DNA from: Streptomyces sp. NBC_01591
Lineage (GTDB): Bacteria > Actinomycetota > Actinomycetes > Streptomycetales > Streptomycetaceae
Assembly: GCF_035918155.1 (NCBI RefSeq)
Contig: NZ_CP109327.1
Span: 6,944,001-7,008,000 of the forward strand
DNA length: 64,000 bases
Direction: 5' to 3'
Below are positions 1 to 8,084 of the stretch, piece by piece. The notes under the pieces were generated by a model. It was not told where the DNA came from, made no database searches, and saw only the letters and a list, made by a program, of their open reading frames with translations. The translations under genes and the position numbers were made by a program. Within the stretch, counting starts at the first letter, position 1. Every line of letters starts with the position of its first letter.

Positions 1-322
1 CGTCCCGGCGACCCGGGCCGCCCTCGACCGTGCCGGACTCACCCTCGCCGACCTCGACCTGATCGAGCTCAACGAGGCCTTCGCCGCCCAGGTGCTCGCC
101 TGCACCCGCGAGTTGGGCCTCGGCGAGAAGGACCACGAGCAGCGCATCAACGTCAACGGCTCCGGCGTCTCCCTCGGCCACCCGGTCGGCGCCACCGGCG
201 CCCGCATCCTCGCCACGCTCACCCGTGAGCTGCACCGCCGCGAGGCCCGGTACGGGCTGGAGACCATGTGCATCGGCGGCGGACAGGGCCTCGCCGCCGT
301 CTTCGAGCGGATCGCGGCCTGA
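1..322 (+). CDS. Thiolase family protein, C-terminal part (5' end outside window)
   Basis: This is the last third of an acetyl-CoA acetyltransferase-type thiolase, which condenses or cleaves acyl-CoA thioesters. The open frame runs in from the window edge, with its first complete codon at position 2. The NEAFAAQ motif is at about 70-90. It is followed by the catalytic-histidine block [10 protein letters not shown] at about 177-206 and the active-site cysteine motif CIGGGQG near 270-290. These are the expected C-terminal thiolase signatures in the right order, so the end is intact and stops at TGA 320-322. A perfect hairpin follows directly. With the MHS transporter and MaoC hydratase downstream, it fits a small acyl-CoA or beta-oxidation-like pathway, but the substrate cannot be read from this fragment. 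Confidence 0.93.
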   Translation, partial: VPATRAALDRAGLTLADLDLIELNEAFAAQVLACTRELGLGEKDHEQRINVNGSGVSLGHPVGATGARILATLTRELHRREARYGLETMCIGGGQGLAAVFERIAA

Positions 323-338
323 GCTTCCGCCCCGCGGG

Positions 339-367
339 TGCAGTGAGACGCATGACGTCTCACTGCA
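339..367 (+). terminator. Perfect 12-bp inverted repeat behind the thiolase; also carries a possible operator
   Basis: Twelve-base arms (TGCAGTGAGACG and its exact complement) enclose a 5-nt centre. The position 17 nt after the thiolase stop suits a factor-independent terminator, although no U-run follows. The core AGACGCATGACGTCT (346-360) resembles motifs at 4104-4118 and 8883-8897 in front of an aldolase gene and a FadR-type regulator gene. It may therefore instead, or also, be an operator for the downstream transporter gene. Confidence 0.6.
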
Positions 368-568
368 CCAGTAATTCGGTATTGGACCGTTCTAGGTCCC
401 GGCTGGCACCGTAACCGCCATCACCCCCCACGCCGCAGTCCCCCTCCCCGGACCACCGATGCGTCCCCACGCATCCACGCATCCCCACGCGGCGAAGGGC
501 GTCTCGGGCGACGCCCCTTCTCGTCCCCCCTGCCATCCGTTCGATCAATGACGTTCACGGGAGCCACC

Positions 569-1912
569 ATGAGTGCGTCCACCGCCAGCGCGCGAGAGCG
601 CACAAGAGCCGCCAACCGTGCCGGATTCGGTGCCTTCGTCGGTTCGACCATCGAATGGTTCGACTTCTACATCTACGGGACGGCGGCAGCGCTCGTCTTC
701 GACAAGGTGTTCTTCCCCGAGCTGGAGGGGCCGGTAGGAACCCTGGTCGCCTTCGCGACCTTCTGGGTCGGCTTCCTCGCCCGCCCCATCGGCGGGATCA
801 TCTTCGGCCACTACGGCGACCGCCTGGGCCGCAAGAAGACCCTGGTCATCACGTTGCTGATGATGGGCATCTCGACCACCGCGATCGGTCTGCTGCCGAG
901 CTACGCCTCCATCGGCATAGCCGCCCCGATCCTGCTGGTCTGCATCCGCATGGTGCAGGGCATCGGCCTGGGCGGTGAGTGGGGCGGTTCCGTACTGATC
1001 GCCTCCGAGCACGCCCCGAAGGGCAAGTCGGTGCTGTACGGGGCGTTCGCCCAGCAGGGCTCGCCGGTGGGCAACACCCTCTCCACCCTGAGCTTCCTCG
1101 CGATCAGCCAGCTGCCCGACTCCGCGTTCGTCTCCTGGGGCTGGCGGGTGCCGTTCCTCTTCTCGGCCGCCCTCGTCATCGTCGGACTCTTCGTCCGGCT
1201 GAAGGTCGCCGAGTCCCCGGCGATGGCCAAGCTCATCGAGAAGAAGGAAGTCGTCAAGCTCCCGCTGACCGAGGTCCTGCGCACCCAGCCCATGCTGATC
1301 GTCCTCGGCATCGGCGCCTGCACGATCGGTCTGTCGGCCACGTACTTCAAGTCGACGTTCGCCCTGTCCTGGGCCACCTCGGCGCTCAGCTTCGACCGCA
1401 GCTCGTTCCTGACGATCATCCTCGTCGCCAACATCACCCAGATCATCGTCCAGCCCTTCGGCGCCCTGATCGCCACCCGCATGAAGAGCTGGTCCCGCGC
1501 GGTGACCGTGATGCTGGTGCCCGAGCTGATCCTGATGCCGGTGATGTTCCTGCTGATCCGCACCGAGAACTACGGTCTCGCGATGTTCGGCGTCGCCGTC
1601 GCCACCATCCCGCACTGCCTCTACTACGCGGCCCTGGCCGGCATGCTGGCCAGCCGCTTCCCGGCCCACCTGCGCTACACCGGCATCTCCCTCTGCTACC
1701 AGCTGTGCGGGACGCTGCTCGGCGGCACGACCCCGATCATCGGCCAGTTCCTGCTGAACCGCACCGGCTCGATCACCGCCGTCATCGCGTACGCCGTCTT
1801 CCAGGTGGCGCTGACCCTGGGATGCATGCTCCTGCTGCTCAAGCGCCCCAACCACGACGAGCAGGCCGTGGAGCCGGTCGCCACATCACGCACCGCGGCC
1901 GCCGCCGTCTGA
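569..1912 (+). CDS. MFS transporter, metabolite:H+ symporter (MHS) family
   Basis: This is a 447-residue, 12-helix proton symporter of the MHS branch of the major facilitator superfamily, which imports dicarboxylates, aromatic acids, betaines and similar organic acids. The N-terminal region has GSTIEWFDFYIYGTAA, followed by the loop 2-3 signature GHYGDRLGRKKTL and the family motif RMVQGIGLGGEWGGS, which includes the GGEWGG box. I chose the ATG at 569 because ACGGGAG lies 5 nt upstream. The in-frame ATG at 548 has no comparable site. It lies between a thiolase and a MaoC-type hydratase on the same strand, and the MaoC gene starts 38 nt later, so it probably imports the acid these enzymes process. 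The specific substrate is not known. Confidence 0.92.
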   Translation: MSASTASARERTRAANRAGFGAFVGSTIEWFDFYIYGTAAALVFDKVFFPELEGPVGTLVAFATFWVGFLARPIGGIIFGHYGDRLGRKKTLVITLLMMGISTTAIGLLPSYASIGIAAPILLVCIRMVQGIGLGGEWGGSVLIASEHAPKGKSVLYGAFAQQGSPVGNTLSTLSFLAISQLPDSAFVSWGWRVPFLFSAALVIVGLFVRLKVAESPAMAKLIEKKEVVKLPLTEVLRTQPMLIVLGIGACTIGLSATYFKSTFALSWATSALSFDRSSFLTIILVANITQIIVQPFGALIATRMKSWSRAVTVMLVPELILMPVMFLLIRTENYGLAMFGVAVATIPHCLYYAALAGMLASRFPAHLRYTGISLCYQLCGTLLGGTTPIIGQFLLNRTGSITAVIAYAVFQVALTLGCMLLLLKRPNHDEQAVEPVATSRTAAAAV

Positions 1913-1950
1913 CCCCCGCCCACGAGAAGAGAGACGAGAGGACGGCCGCC

Positions 1951-2409
1951 GTGCCGCTGACCGTGAACGGCATCCCGGAGATCCTCGCGCTGAGCGGGCG
2001 CGACCTCGGGCACTCCGACTGGAAGGAGATCACCCAGGAACTCATCGACGCGTACGCGCATGTCTCCGGGGACCACCAGTGGATCCACACCGACGTCGAG
2101 CGCGCCGCGTCCGGCCCGTACGGACGGACCATCGCCCACGGGTACATGGTGCTCAGCTGGGGCATCCCGATGTTCGCCGAGCTGCTCCGGATCGAGGGTG
2201 TGGGCCGCGCCCTCAACTACGGGGTCAACCGGGTCCGCTACCCGGCGCCCGTGCCGGTCGGCAGCAGGGTCCGGCTGCATGCCACCGTCGCCGGGGTGAA
2301 GAAGGTCGCACGTGGCGGCGTGGAGATGGCCCGGACGTTCACCTTCGAACTCGAGGGGTCCGAGAAGCCGGCCTGCGTGGCCGAGTCGCTGACGCACTTC
2401 TACCCGTAG
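1951..2409 (+). CDS. MaoC family dehydratase (hot-dog fold)
   Basis: This 152-residue single-domain protein is of the MaoC/NodN enoyl-CoA hydratase type. The hydratase 2 signature is visible, with an acidic-histidine pair in AYAHVSGDHQWIHTD (about residues 30-45) followed by GPYGRTIAHGYMVLS. The Asp/His dyad of this family hydrates enoyl-CoA thioesters in the cytoplasm. The GTG start at 1951 is preceded by GAGAGGAC at a workable distance. The gene follows the MHS transporter by 38 nt and ends just before a strong hairpin, so it is probably the last gene of that transcript. The length is normal for the family. The acyl substrate is unknown. Confidence 0.9.
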   Translation: MPLTVNGIPEILALSGRDLGHSDWKEITQELIDAYAHVSGDHQWIHTDVERAASGPYGRTIAHGYMVLSWGIPMFAELLRIEGVGRALNYGVNRVRYPAPVPVGSRVRLHATVAGVKKVARGGVEMARTFTFELEGSEKPACVAESLTHFYP

Positions 2410-2416
2410 GACAGCC

Positions 2417-2475
2417 GTGAGCGCGGGGCGGGCCGGAGCAGTGTTGTCCACTGCTCAGGCCCGCCCCGCGCTCAC
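2417..2475. terminator. Long bidirectional terminator
   Basis: Two arms of about 27 nt (2417-2444 and 2449-2475, beginning GTGAGCGCGGGGCGGGCC) pair almost perfectly around a short TTGTC loop. It separates the rightward MaoC transcript from leftward gene remnants and would stop transcription from both sides. Confidence 0.8.
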
Positions 2476-2490
2476 GCGACCGCTGTCGGG

Positions 2491-2670
2491 TCAGCCGACC
2501 GCCGTCGTGTGCGGGGCCCCGCTCGGCTCCGCCGCCGGCGGCACCGCGAGATGGTCCCGCTCGGCGTCCGGGTCGGTCAGCCGGTTCAGCCGGGCCGGTA
2601 CGTCGAAGCCGACCAGCAGCACCACGATCACCGTGCCCGCGAAGGTCAGCACGGCCAGCGCCTGCCCGGT
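2491..2670 (-). pseudogene. C-terminal tail of a membrane transporter, gene fragment
   Basis: Read leftward, the last 55-60 codons encode one hydrophobic helix (QALAVLTFAGTVIVVLLVGF) followed by a charged tail ending HTTAVG. This looks like the last transmembrane segment of a multi-pass solute transporter, but the family cannot be named from it. The rest of the gene is missing, and upstream the frame runs straight into the ROK kinase remnant at about 2670. That is a deletion joint. The fragment cannot be functional. Its position beside an aldolase and a kinase suggests it once imported their sugar substrate. Confidence 0.55.
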
Positions 2671-3076
2671 CCGGCGTCCGCCGTCAGCGCCGCGAGTTCC
2701 GGCCCCGCCGTGGCGCGTACGTCGTTGTCGCAGGCCACCGGGTATCCGGTGCGGTCCGCGAGGCCGGCGCCCAGGGCGGTGCCGGCCCAGCCGCTGATGG
2801 AGTCGGTGGCGCTGGTGACCATGCCGGTACGGGGATCGACGACCCCGGCCGCCGCGATGCCGAGCGCCGTGGCCAGCCGCCCCGGGTCGACGGCCGCGGC
2901 CGCCCCGGCGAGCGCGTCCAGCACGGCCGCCGCGCCGTCCCGGTGGGCTAGGTGTGCAGGGCCAGGACCGTGCCGTCGGGGCCGAAGAGCGCGGCGGCGA
3001 TCTTCGTACCACCGAGATCGAGCCCGATCACCGTGGCACCGGTTCCGTCGGCGGGTGGCCGGGAGTGGTCGTTCAC
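2668..3076 (-). pseudogene. ROK family sugar kinase, broken (internal deletion, frameshift, no C-terminus)
   Basis: The GTG start at 3076-3074 overlaps the stop of the upstream aldolase gene (GTGA), typical translational coupling. The N-terminus carries the ROK ATP-binding loop GLDLGGTKIAAALFGPDG. After the HT codons there is an in-frame TAG at 2949-2951, and the reading continues in another frame with DGAAAVLDALAG and a middle section containing the ROK motif DNDVRATA. Around 2670 the gene is cut and joined to a transporter tail. An intact ROK kinase is about 300 residues, and only about 135 codons remain. As N-acetylmannosamine or similar sugar kinases, such proteins often accompany an aldolase like the one encoded upstream. 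Confidence 0.8.
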
Positions 3077-4032
3077 CGGACCGGCGGCAGACCGGCGGCA
3101 CGCAGGCGCTGGGCGACCAGGGCGACGGACTCGGCACTCAGCTGGATCTGCGGGAAGGCCGTGTCACCGCAGGCGATGACGCCGAGCAGCTGGAGCGCCG
3201 CCTTGAACGAGCCGAGCGCCGAGGAACTGCGGCCCATGTCCGCCTCCGGGCCGACGTCGACCATGGCGAACAGCTCGACGAGCCGCTCCTGCTCCTTCGC
3301 GGCCAGCTCCCAGTTCCCGGCCCGTGCGGCGTCGTAGAGCCGCACATATCCGGCCGGGTCGACATTGCCGATGCCCGGCACGACACCGTCGACCCCGGCC
3401 AACAGGGCAGCGTCCACGGTGAGTTCGGAGCCGGTGAGGATGCTGAACCGCGGCGTCGGACCGTCCGTGCGGCCGTCGCGGCCACCCAGCTCGACGATCA
3501 GGCGGCGCAGCCCGCCCTCGTCGCCGCTGCTGTCCTTGAGACCGGCCAGGGTGCCGTCCTCGGCGAGCTCGCGCACCAGCGCGGGGGAGAGCTTGCTGTG
3601 CACGGCGACCGGGATGTCGTACGCGAACAGCGGCAGGTCGACCGCGGCGCGCAGCCGCCGGAAGTGCTGGGCGATCTCCTTGCCGTGGGTGCGGGTGTAG
3701 AACGGCGCGGTCGCGACCAGGGCGTCCGCGCCCAGCTCGGCGGCGGACCTGGCGTGCTCGACTACCCGGGCGGTGGTGGTGTCGATGACACCGGCCAGCA
3801 CCGGAACCCTGCCGTCGGTCGCGTTGACCACGGTCTCCAGCGTCGTGGCGCGCTGCTCGTCGGTGAGGTACGCGACCTCGCTGGTGGACCCGAGCGCGAA
3901 CAGCCCGTGCACGCCACCGTCGATGAGGTGCTCGACGAGCCGGGCGAGGGACGCGGTGTCGACCTCTCCCCGAGGGTCGAGCGGTGTGCAGACCGGCGGG
4001 ACGACGCCGTGCAGCGGTGAGGTCAGGGACAT
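3073..4032 (-). CDS. Dihydrodipicolinate synthase/N-acetylneuraminate lyase family aldolase
   Basis: This 319-residue TIM-barrel class I aldolase is of the DapA/NanA superfamily. The substrate-carboxylate loop GSTSE is at 48-52, the proton-relay tyrosine at 138 (FAYDIP) and the Schiff-base lysine at 166 (LAGLKDSSG). All catalytic positions are present, so it should be active. The ATG at 4032 leads the frame. Downstream it is coupled by a 4-base GTGA overlap to a now broken ROK kinase gene, an arrangement seen in sialic-acid-type sugar catabolism. A true biosynthetic DapA is less likely in this context. A candidate operator lies upstream at 4097-4125, facing an FCD regulator remnant. The exact keto-acid substrate is unresolved. 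Confidence 0.87.
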   Translation of the reverse strand: MSLTSPLHGVVPPVCTPLDPRGEVDTASLARLVEHLIDGGVHGLFALGSTSEVAYLTDEQRATTLETVVNATDGRVPVLAGVIDTTTARVVEHARSAAELGADALVATAPFYTRTHGKEIAQHFRRLRAAVDLPLFAYDIPVAVHSKLSPALVRELAEDGTLAGLKDSSGDEGGLRRLIVELGGRDGRTDGPTPRFSILTGSELTVDAALLAGVDGVVPGIGNVDPAGYVRLYDAARAGNWELAAKEQERLVELFAMVDVGPEADMGRSSSALGSFKAALQLLGVIACGDTAFPQIQLSAESVALVAQRLRAAGLPPVR

Positions 4033-4096
4033 GGTGAGGGCTCCATCCAGCTCGGTCGATGCACCGATCCGTGGCCCGAGAAAGCTGCACGGATCA

Positions 4097-4125
4097 AGAC
4101 ATGAGACGTAAGATGTCCTATGTCT
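4097..4125. promoter_or_regulatory. Candidate FCD/GntR operator in the aldolase promoter region
   Basis: An outer inverted repeat, AGACAT (4097-4102) and ATGTCT (4120-4125), frames the inner element AGACGTAAGATGTCC (4104-4118). The inner element resembles AGACATCTGACGTCT at 8883-8897 and AGACGCATGACGTCT at 346-360. It lies between the divergent aldolase gene and the FCD regulator remnant, so it is a likely binding site for a GntR/FCD repressor. Confidence 0.5.
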
Positions 4126-4188
4126 GGCTCACCTTAAACAGATGCTCCTGCGAACGGTCAAGGGGCAATCGCACCTCTGGAGGATGTT

Positions 4189-4545
4189 GTGGCGCGCCCC
4201 ACCATGGCTCAGGACCGCGGTCTCGTCGCGAAGATGGAGGCCGAGGCCCGCGACGGCGGCCGGGTGGCACGCCGCACCGACCGCGCCTTCCATCTCGCGC
4301 TCTACGCCTCGCTCGACAACCACCTGCTCAGCGAGGTGCTCGACGCCTTCTGGGCGGCCATGGACCGGGTGCGTGAAGACCTCGACGACGGCCATCAGGA
4401 TCCGGTCGCCACCTGCGCCCAGCACCGCGAGATCGTCGAGGCGGTCGAGGCGGTCGCGGCGGCCGACGGCGAACGCGCGGTGCGCGCCATGCGCACCCAC
4501 TTCGACGGCATCCGCACCCGCCTGGAACCGTCACCGGTCCCGTAG
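4189..4545 (+). pseudogene. FCD-domain regulator lacking its winged-helix DNA-binding domain
   Basis: A GTG at 4189 preceded by GGAGG opens a 118-codon frame. From about residue 10 it reads as the ligand-binding half of a FadR/FCD-type GntR regulator (KMEAEARDGG, then DRAFHLALYASLDNHLL and CAQHREIVEAVEA). The 70-80 residue winged helix that should precede this is absent, and the first codons run straight into the FCD region without a stop. This looks like an in-frame internal deletion that kept the original start. If expressed, the product could bind ligand or dimerise but not contact DNA. It diverges from the aldolase gene, the usual place for that gene's regulator. Confidence 0.72.
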
Positions 4546-4567
4546 CCGGGCGCGCCGGCCCGGTTCC

Positions 4568-5077
4568 TCACCGCCCCGGAGTCGCCCCGGTGATCGCGGT
4601 GACGGCCATCCGCACCGCCCGGTCCGTCACCGCCGCGGGGTCGTCACCGTTCTCGATCGCCGTCGTCGCCGCGTTGACGATTCCCTGGAGGAGCAGCGCC
4701 GTGCGCCGCGGGTCCTCCTCGCCCAGCTCTGTCAGCGCGCCGATCAGCGGGGTGAGCCGCTCCCGGTGCGCCCGCACCGCGCTCTCCCGTACCACCGCCG
4801 CGTCCCGGACGCCGGCCAGCGCCTGGGCGATCCGGTGTTCCCCGCCGCGCACCAGCTCCAGCTGGGACGACACATAGGCGGCGATCTTCTCCTCGGGCGT
4901 ACCGGCCGCCGACATGCCCGCCCGGATGGCGTCCGTCCAGCGGGGCATCGCGTCCTCGACGACCGCGGCGAGCAGTTCGGGGCGGCCGGGGAAGTACTTG
5001 TACAGGCTGTTGCGGGCGAGGCCCGTGGCCCTGGCGACCGCGGTGAAGGTCACGGCCTCGGCGTCGCCGCCCTCCAG
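4568..5077 (-). pseudogene. TetR family regulator, 5' truncated
   Basis: The 169 remaining codons start inside the helix-turn-helix: AVTFTAVARATGLARNSLYKYF is the recognition-helix region, and the whole ligand-binding domain follows. The first helix is missing. Immediately upstream in frame is a TAA (5078-5080), and the sequence beyond belongs to a divergent permease gene. One deletion therefore seems to have removed the 5' ends of both genes and the promoters between them. A GTG at 5053 could in principle start a shortened protein, but it would lack part of the DNA-binding fold. Confidence 0.82.
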
Positions 5078-5687
5078 TTACGGCCATGTGCCCGTCGCCT
5101 ACGTCCCGCTGAAGACCTGGCAGCGCATCCGCTTCAGCACTCCCGGCGCCCCGGCGTCCGCGGCCGCCGCGATCCCCGATCAGTTCAGCGCCCTGGCCCT
5201 GCGCACCCCACCGGCCGGGGCCTCGGCCACCACCCTCGACGCGCGGCACTCCACCACCACCCTCACCAGGGAGAAGGCGTACGAGGCGGCCCCCGGCTAC
5301 ACCGGCGAGCGCGTCACCATGAGCTCGATCCAGGTCTTCCTCTACCTGATCGCCCCGCTCGTGGTCGGCGCCTTCTTCGTCGTGTGGACCGTGCAACGGC
5401 AGCCCGAACTCGCCCTGCTGCGCGCACTGGGAGCCTCCCGCCGGCGGCTGCTCGCCCACACCGTGCTCCAGCCGTCCCTGGTCGTCGTCCTCGGCACCGC
5501 GGCGGGCGCCGTGCTCGCCGGAGCGGTCGGGCTGCTGGTCGGTGAACAGGTGCCGTTCAGCCTGCCCGCCACCACCCTCGCCGTCACCATGTGCACCGTC
5601 GCGGGCGTCGGCCTCGCGGGCACCGCCCTGACCCTGCGCCGGGTCACCCACGCCGACCCGCTGACCATGCTGGGAGCCGACCGATGA
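5076..5687 (+). pseudogene. FtsX-type ABC transporter permease, only C-terminal half left
   Basis: The frame from about 5076 to the TGA at 5685-5687 encodes roughly 203 residues. An extracytoplasmic stretch is followed by three hydrophobic helices (VFLYLIAPLVVGAFFVVW, VVVLGTAAGAVLAGAVGLL and a last one near residue 180) separated by the FtsX-typical QPELALLRALGASRRR loop. Intact macrolide/lipoprotein-exporter permeases are much longer and begin with a transmembrane helix, which is gone here. The stop overlaps the start of the ATPase gene (ATGA). The half-permease cannot form a normal transporter, so the ATPase is probably orphaned. Confidence 0.82.
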
Positions 5688-6376
5688 GCCTCGAACTGGC
5701 GGGCGTCACCGTCGCCTTCGGCCGCGCCGACGCCCGTACCACCGTCCTCGACGGACTCGACGTCACCATCGCGCCTGGCCGTATGACGGCCCTCGTCGGC
5801 CCGTCGGGCTCCGGCAAGTCGACGCTGCTCGCCGTCGCGGGCGCGTTGCTGCGACCCACCGCCGGGCAGGTCCTGCTGGACGGCGAGGACCTCGCCGGGC
5901 TCTCCGACGCCCAGCGCGCCAAGGCCCGCCGGGAACGGATCGGCTACATGTTCCAGAGCGGCAACCTGCTCTCCGGACTGGCCGCCGTCGACCAGCTGCT
6001 CGCCACCGTGTACATCAGCGGCGAACGCCCCCGCGCACACCGGTCCCGCGCCGAGGAGGCCCTGACCCGGGTGGGTCTCGGCCATCGCCTGCGCCACCGC
6101 CCCGAACAGCTCTCCGGCGGCGAACGCCAGCGCGTCGCCCTGGCCCGTGCGCTCTTCCTCTCCCCGAAGCTGCTGCTGATCGACGAACCGACGGCGGCCG
6201 TCGACCGTTCGCAGGCCGGCGAACTGGCCGGGCTCCTCGCCGAACGCACCCGCCAGGACGACTGCGTCACGGTCGTGGCCACGCACGACCCGGCCGTGGC
6301 GGAGGCCGCCGACCGGGTCGTGGACATGGCCGCACTGACCGCTGACGCTGCCCCGCCCGCACGGCCCGGCCGCTGA
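5684..6376 (+). CDS. ABC transporter ATP-binding protein (MacB/LolD type)
   Basis: This 230-residue ATPase has all catalytic motifs: Walker A GPSGSGKST near residue 42, signature LSGGERQRVALARAL near 145, Walker B LLLIDEP near 168 with the D-loop AAVD, and the switch histidine in ATHDPAVAEAADR. The ATG at 5684 overlaps the permease stop by ATGA, so it was translationally coupled to the FtsX-like permease, now truncated. Together they would have formed an exporter of the MacB/LolCDE superfamily, controlled by the adjacent TetR. The gene itself is intact. Without a complete permease its function is uncertain, and expression is doubtful because the upstream promoter region has been deleted. Confidence 0.9.
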   Translation: MSLELAGVTVAFGRADARTTVLDGLDVTIAPGRMTALVGPSGSGKSTLLAVAGALLRPTAGQVLLDGEDLAGLSDAQRAKARRERIGYMFQSGNLLSGLAAVDQLLATVYISGERPRAHRSRAEEALTRVGLGHRLRHRPEQLSGGERQRVALARALFLSPKLLLIDEPTAAVDRSQAGELAGLLAERTRQDDCVTVVATHDPAVAEAADRVVDMAALTADAAPPARPGR

Positions 6377-6407
6377 ACCCGCCCCGGCCGTTGAACCTGC
6401 CCCGGCG

Positions 6408-7652
6408 CTACTGCCGCTGGACGCTGCCGTACAGATAGCTGCTGGTGCCGTTCAACGCGGCGCGGCTCAGCGCGTCCACCTCGGCGGGCCCCATCGCCGG
6501 CCAGTGGGGCGTGTGCTCGACGAGCTCACGCCCCAGCCTGCGGCCGAGGCCGACCAGGCGGGTCCCCTCGGCGGAACGCTCGTCCGCGTACCGGTGCAAC
6601 GCCTCGGCCGCCGAGGAGGACGCGCGCAGTGACCGTTCCAGACAGAGCGCGTCCTGAAGCGCCTTGACCGCCCCGCTCGCGGTGTGCGGCCGGGTCACGC
6701 TCGCCGCGTCGCCGGCCAGCAGGAAGGGAGGGTCCGCCGCCCGGGGCACGGCGAAGTCGGCGACCGGGTGGAGCGCCTGGGAGGTGTGTTCACCCCCGGC
6801 GACGATGTCGGCCCACTCCGCGGGGAAGTGCTCCTCGGCGATGTGCCGCACGTGTGCGGCGGACACCGGGGCATCCGGACCCGGTGCCGTCGCCGACGCC
6901 GGGGGAGGCGCGTAGATGGCGTACGCCAACAGCCGCGATCCCGGCTCCGCCCCCGGGATCAGGTAGAAGACACCGTGTCCGCCGGGGAAGCCCAGGGTGA
7001 CCCAGGCGGTCTCCAGCAGCGCCAGCTGCTTCGGATGGTCGCGGAGCGCGCTCGGCGGGATCGTGCCCCGCCAGACCAGATACCCGGCGGGAGCCGGCCG
7101 CACCTCGGGTGCGATCAGTTCGCGGGTGACGGAACGGTGCCCGTCCGCCCCGACGACGATGTCGTACTCCCGCTCGCCGTCCGCGGTACGGATCAGGGCG
7201 CCGCCGGAGACCGTACGGCCGACGGAGCCGACGGGCCGCCCGCGGTGATAGGCGCTGCCCCCGATGTTCGAGCGCAACGCCCGCCACAGCAGACCCCAGT
7301 TGCACGGCGCCACCGGGGCCTGCTGCCGTGCCAGCTCGCGCGACGACCGCCGCCCAGGCGCCCGTGCGAGCCAGACCCGGGTGGCGACCGGGGTCGTCGG
7401 CATGTCCGCGCCCAGATACCCGCCCGCGACCAGCTCCCGGTGCAGCGGCGGCGGGATGACGATGCCGAAGCCCCGGTCCTGCAACTCGCCGTCGCTGCGC
7501 TCGTGGACGGTGACGTCCGCCCCGGCCCGCGCCCCCGCGATCGCCATGGCGCAGCCGGCGATGCTGCCGCCGACCACCCCGATGCGTAAACCTGTCACTG
7601 CCACCGTGCCACCGCCTGTTCCGACGCTCCGGGAGGTGCTGAACGCCCTCAT
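6408..7652 (-). CDS. FAD-dependent monooxygenase (PHBH fold)
   Basis: This is a 414-residue flavoprotein of the aromatic hydroxylase/squalene-epoxidase-like group. The N-terminal dinucleotide-binding motif GVVGGSIAGCAMA is at about residue 26, the mid-chain DG motif is in VGADGHRSVTRE, and the second FAD motif LLAGDAASVTRPHTASGAVKA is near 320. Such enzymes hydroxylate small aromatics or oxidise related compounds using NAD(P)H and O2. The ATG at 7652 gives the longest frame. A GTG at 7604 would begin right at the fold and is an alternative start. No pathway partner is adjacent, so the substrate is unknown. Confidence 0.88.
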   Translation of the reverse strand: MRAFSTSRSVGTGGGTVAVTGLRIGVVGGSIAGCAMAIAGARAGADVTVHERSDGELQDRGFGIVIPPPLHRELVAGGYLGADMPTTPVATRVWLARAPGRRSSRELARQQAPVAPCNWGLLWRALRSNIGGSAYHRGRPVGSVGRTVSGGALIRTADGEREYDIVVGADGHRSVTRELIAPEVRPAPAGYLVWRGTIPPSALRDHPKQLALLETAWVTLGFPGGHGVFYLIPGAEPGSRLLAYAIYAPPPASATAPGPDAPVSAAHVRHIAEEHFPAEWADIVAGGEHTSQALHPVADFAVPRAADPPFLLAGDAASVTRPHTASGAVKALQDALCLERSLRASSSAAEALHRYADERSAEGTRLVGLGRRLGRELVEHTPHWPAMGPAEVDALSRAALNGTSSYLYGSVQRQ

Positions 7653-7716
7653 CGTCGCACCCGTGCGAGGCAGGTGCGGGACGCGAACGCGCGGCGCCTC
7701 CCGGAGGCCCCGGCCG

Positions 7717-8050
7717 CTACGGGGTCACGGTCACTGTCGTACTGCCGGACGCCTGCTTGCCGCTCGCCCGGTACGTGGCGGTGAGCGCGACACTGCCCGA
7801 GGCGCCCGCGGCGACCGCAACCGGGACCTTCACATCGGCCCCCTGGCCCGGGTTGAGCGCCGGGACGACGACCTGGCTCGTCGTCCATCCGTGGGCGTGA
7901 CCGGCGGAGGCCCAGAGCAGACTCTCGTGGGCGAGGCCGCGCCCCCGCCCGTAGTCGAGGAACTCGACCACGCAGCCCAGGGGTTCGGTGGCCCCGGCGG
8001 GCAGATGGAGCCAGCCGCGGACCGGCCGCGGACCTGTTCCGGCGGGGCCC
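7717..8050 (-). pseudogene. C-terminal tail of a secreted protein with NEW3-like domain
   Basis: Roughly 110 codons read leftward to the TGA at 7717-7719. They begin with an aromatic-rich stretch (GWLHLPAG, CVVEFLDYGRGRG) and finish with an Ig-like beta module (VPVAVAAGASGSVALTATYR) of the kind found at the ends of secreted glycosidases. No start, signal peptide or catalytic domain is present, and the frame simply emerges from sequence next to the FadR-type gene. It is a 3' remnant left by a deletion. A sialidase or similar glycosidase is an attractive guess from the neighbouring aldolase, kinase and Dpp remnants, but the fragment alone does not prove it. Confidence 0.5.
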
Positions 8051-8084
8051 GGTCCCGTCCCTCCTGGAAGGGCGGGCGGCGGGG

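Noticed and set aside
545..1855. A 436-codon minus-strand open frame opposite the MHS transporter gene
   Set aside because: Composition (Gln/Asp/Gly/Arg repeats) is that of an antisense frame, and the plus strand has the MHS signature motifs.
3073..4032. Assignment of the first aldolase as biosynthetic DapA (lysine pathway)
   Set aside because: It is coupled to a ROK kinase gene and lies beside an FCD regulator remnant, which indicates sugar or keto-acid catabolism; no lysine or cell-wall genes are nearby.
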